Positions 63,915-64,000 of a DNA stretch of 64,000 bases are shown here, piece after piece. The DNA is taken from assembly GCA_900498135.1 (NCBI GenBank), contig LR026961.1, forward strand, positions 2,248,628 to 2,312,627, given 5' to 3'. The position numbers were made by a program, and so were the translations under genes. This DNA comes from an uncultured Desulfatiglans sp. Its GTDB lineage: Bacteria; Desulfobacterota; DSM-4660; Desulfatiglandales; Desulfatiglandaceae. Under the pieces are notes generated by a model that was not told where the DNA came from, searched no databases, and was given only the letters and a program-made list of their open reading frames with translations. Numbering within the stretch: the first letter of the stretch is position 1; each line of letters starts with the position of its first letter.

Positions 63915-64000
63915 GTTTCCATCCGGAAATGGTCTTTTTGGCCAATCTCGGCGTCAATCTGCACGTTTGCTTGTGCGGCGACCTGCAGGTCGCCTCCGCG
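63915..64000 (+). repeat. Dispersed intergenic repeat, copy J (cut by window end)
   Basis: Left half of a very well-kept forward copy: GTTTCCATCCGGAAATGG, GGCCAATCTCGGCGTCAATC, GTTTGCTTGTGCGGC and the palindrome GCGACCTGCAGGTCGC, then CTCCGCG at the edge. Confidence 0.9.

Noticed and set aside
7636..64000. Dispersed repeats as a CRISPR array
   Set aside because: Copies are about 140-310 bp, far apart, in both orientations and with no regular spacers or cas genes.

Overview
The window looks like a chromosomal segment of an anaerobic deltaproteobacterium (Desulfobacterota; sulfate-reducer or syntroph type). Supporting evidence is a sigma-54-driven pilin gene, two sigma-54 activators, a tungstate uptake operon, a complete TRAP/acyl-CoA catabolic block, HflKC, CMP-Kdo synthetase (so a Gram-negative envelope) and frequent GTG/TTG starts. 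Most of the sequence is moderately GC-rich. Two stretches, about 8.4-10.6 kb and 59.4-63.5 kb, are clearly AT-richer. I cannot name the species from sequence alone.

Layout. 1-5.2 kb: the end of the ribosomal spc operon and the alpha operon (rplO-secY-infA-rpmJ-rpsM-rpsK-rpsD-rpoA-rplQ), without adk or map between secY and infA. 5.2-7.5 kb: pyrBC behind a terminator-like hairpin that a 25-codon leader ORF reads through. 8.5-14.9 kb: a type IV pilin locus with a sigma-54 promoter, a TMTC-like membrane glycosyltransferase, a TPR protein, an ABC transporter and a GT2 sugar transferase. 15-22 kb: a GAF histidine kinase, three small zinc-ribbon proteins, queD, kdsB, recJ and a tandem ACT protein. 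22-28.6 kb (minus strand): hflKC, a GlcD-type oxidase and tupABC. 29-31.3 kb: a PpiC foldase, a cold-shock relic and two tRNA-Ser genes. 31.7-36.7 kb: a cysteine synthase/cysteinyl-tRNA synthetase fusion, a disrupted MFS gene carrying a 38-bp perfect inverted repeat, and trmJ. 36.8-39.4 kb: UDP-glucose dehydrogenase and UDP-glucuronate decarboxylase (a UDP-xylose route). 39.7-42.9 kb: an NtrC-type two-component pair. 43.4-52 kb: a radical SAM protein, purD, a TIM-barrel protein, an MBL hydrolase, a J-domain protein and a PAS/sigma-54 regulator. 52.1-63.8 kb: acyl-CoA dehydrogenase, 3-hydroxyacyl-CoA dehydrogenase, enoyl-CoA hydratase, thiolase, CoA ligase, a TRAP transporter, a response regulator, a second crotonase and a TetR regulator. 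Together these last genes could import, activate and beta-oxidise an organic acid.

The most unusual signal is a family of intergenic repeats, ten copies in 64 kb. Each has about 30-bp terminal inverted repeats, an inner palindrome and, in some copies, an optional hairpin module that is itself tandemly repeated. Stems are kept by compensating base changes between copies. I do not recognise the family. Other points of interest are the CysK-CysRS fusion with a degenerate KMSKS loop, the pyrB leader, the foldback inside the MFS gene, and a histidine kinase that seems to start at CTG.
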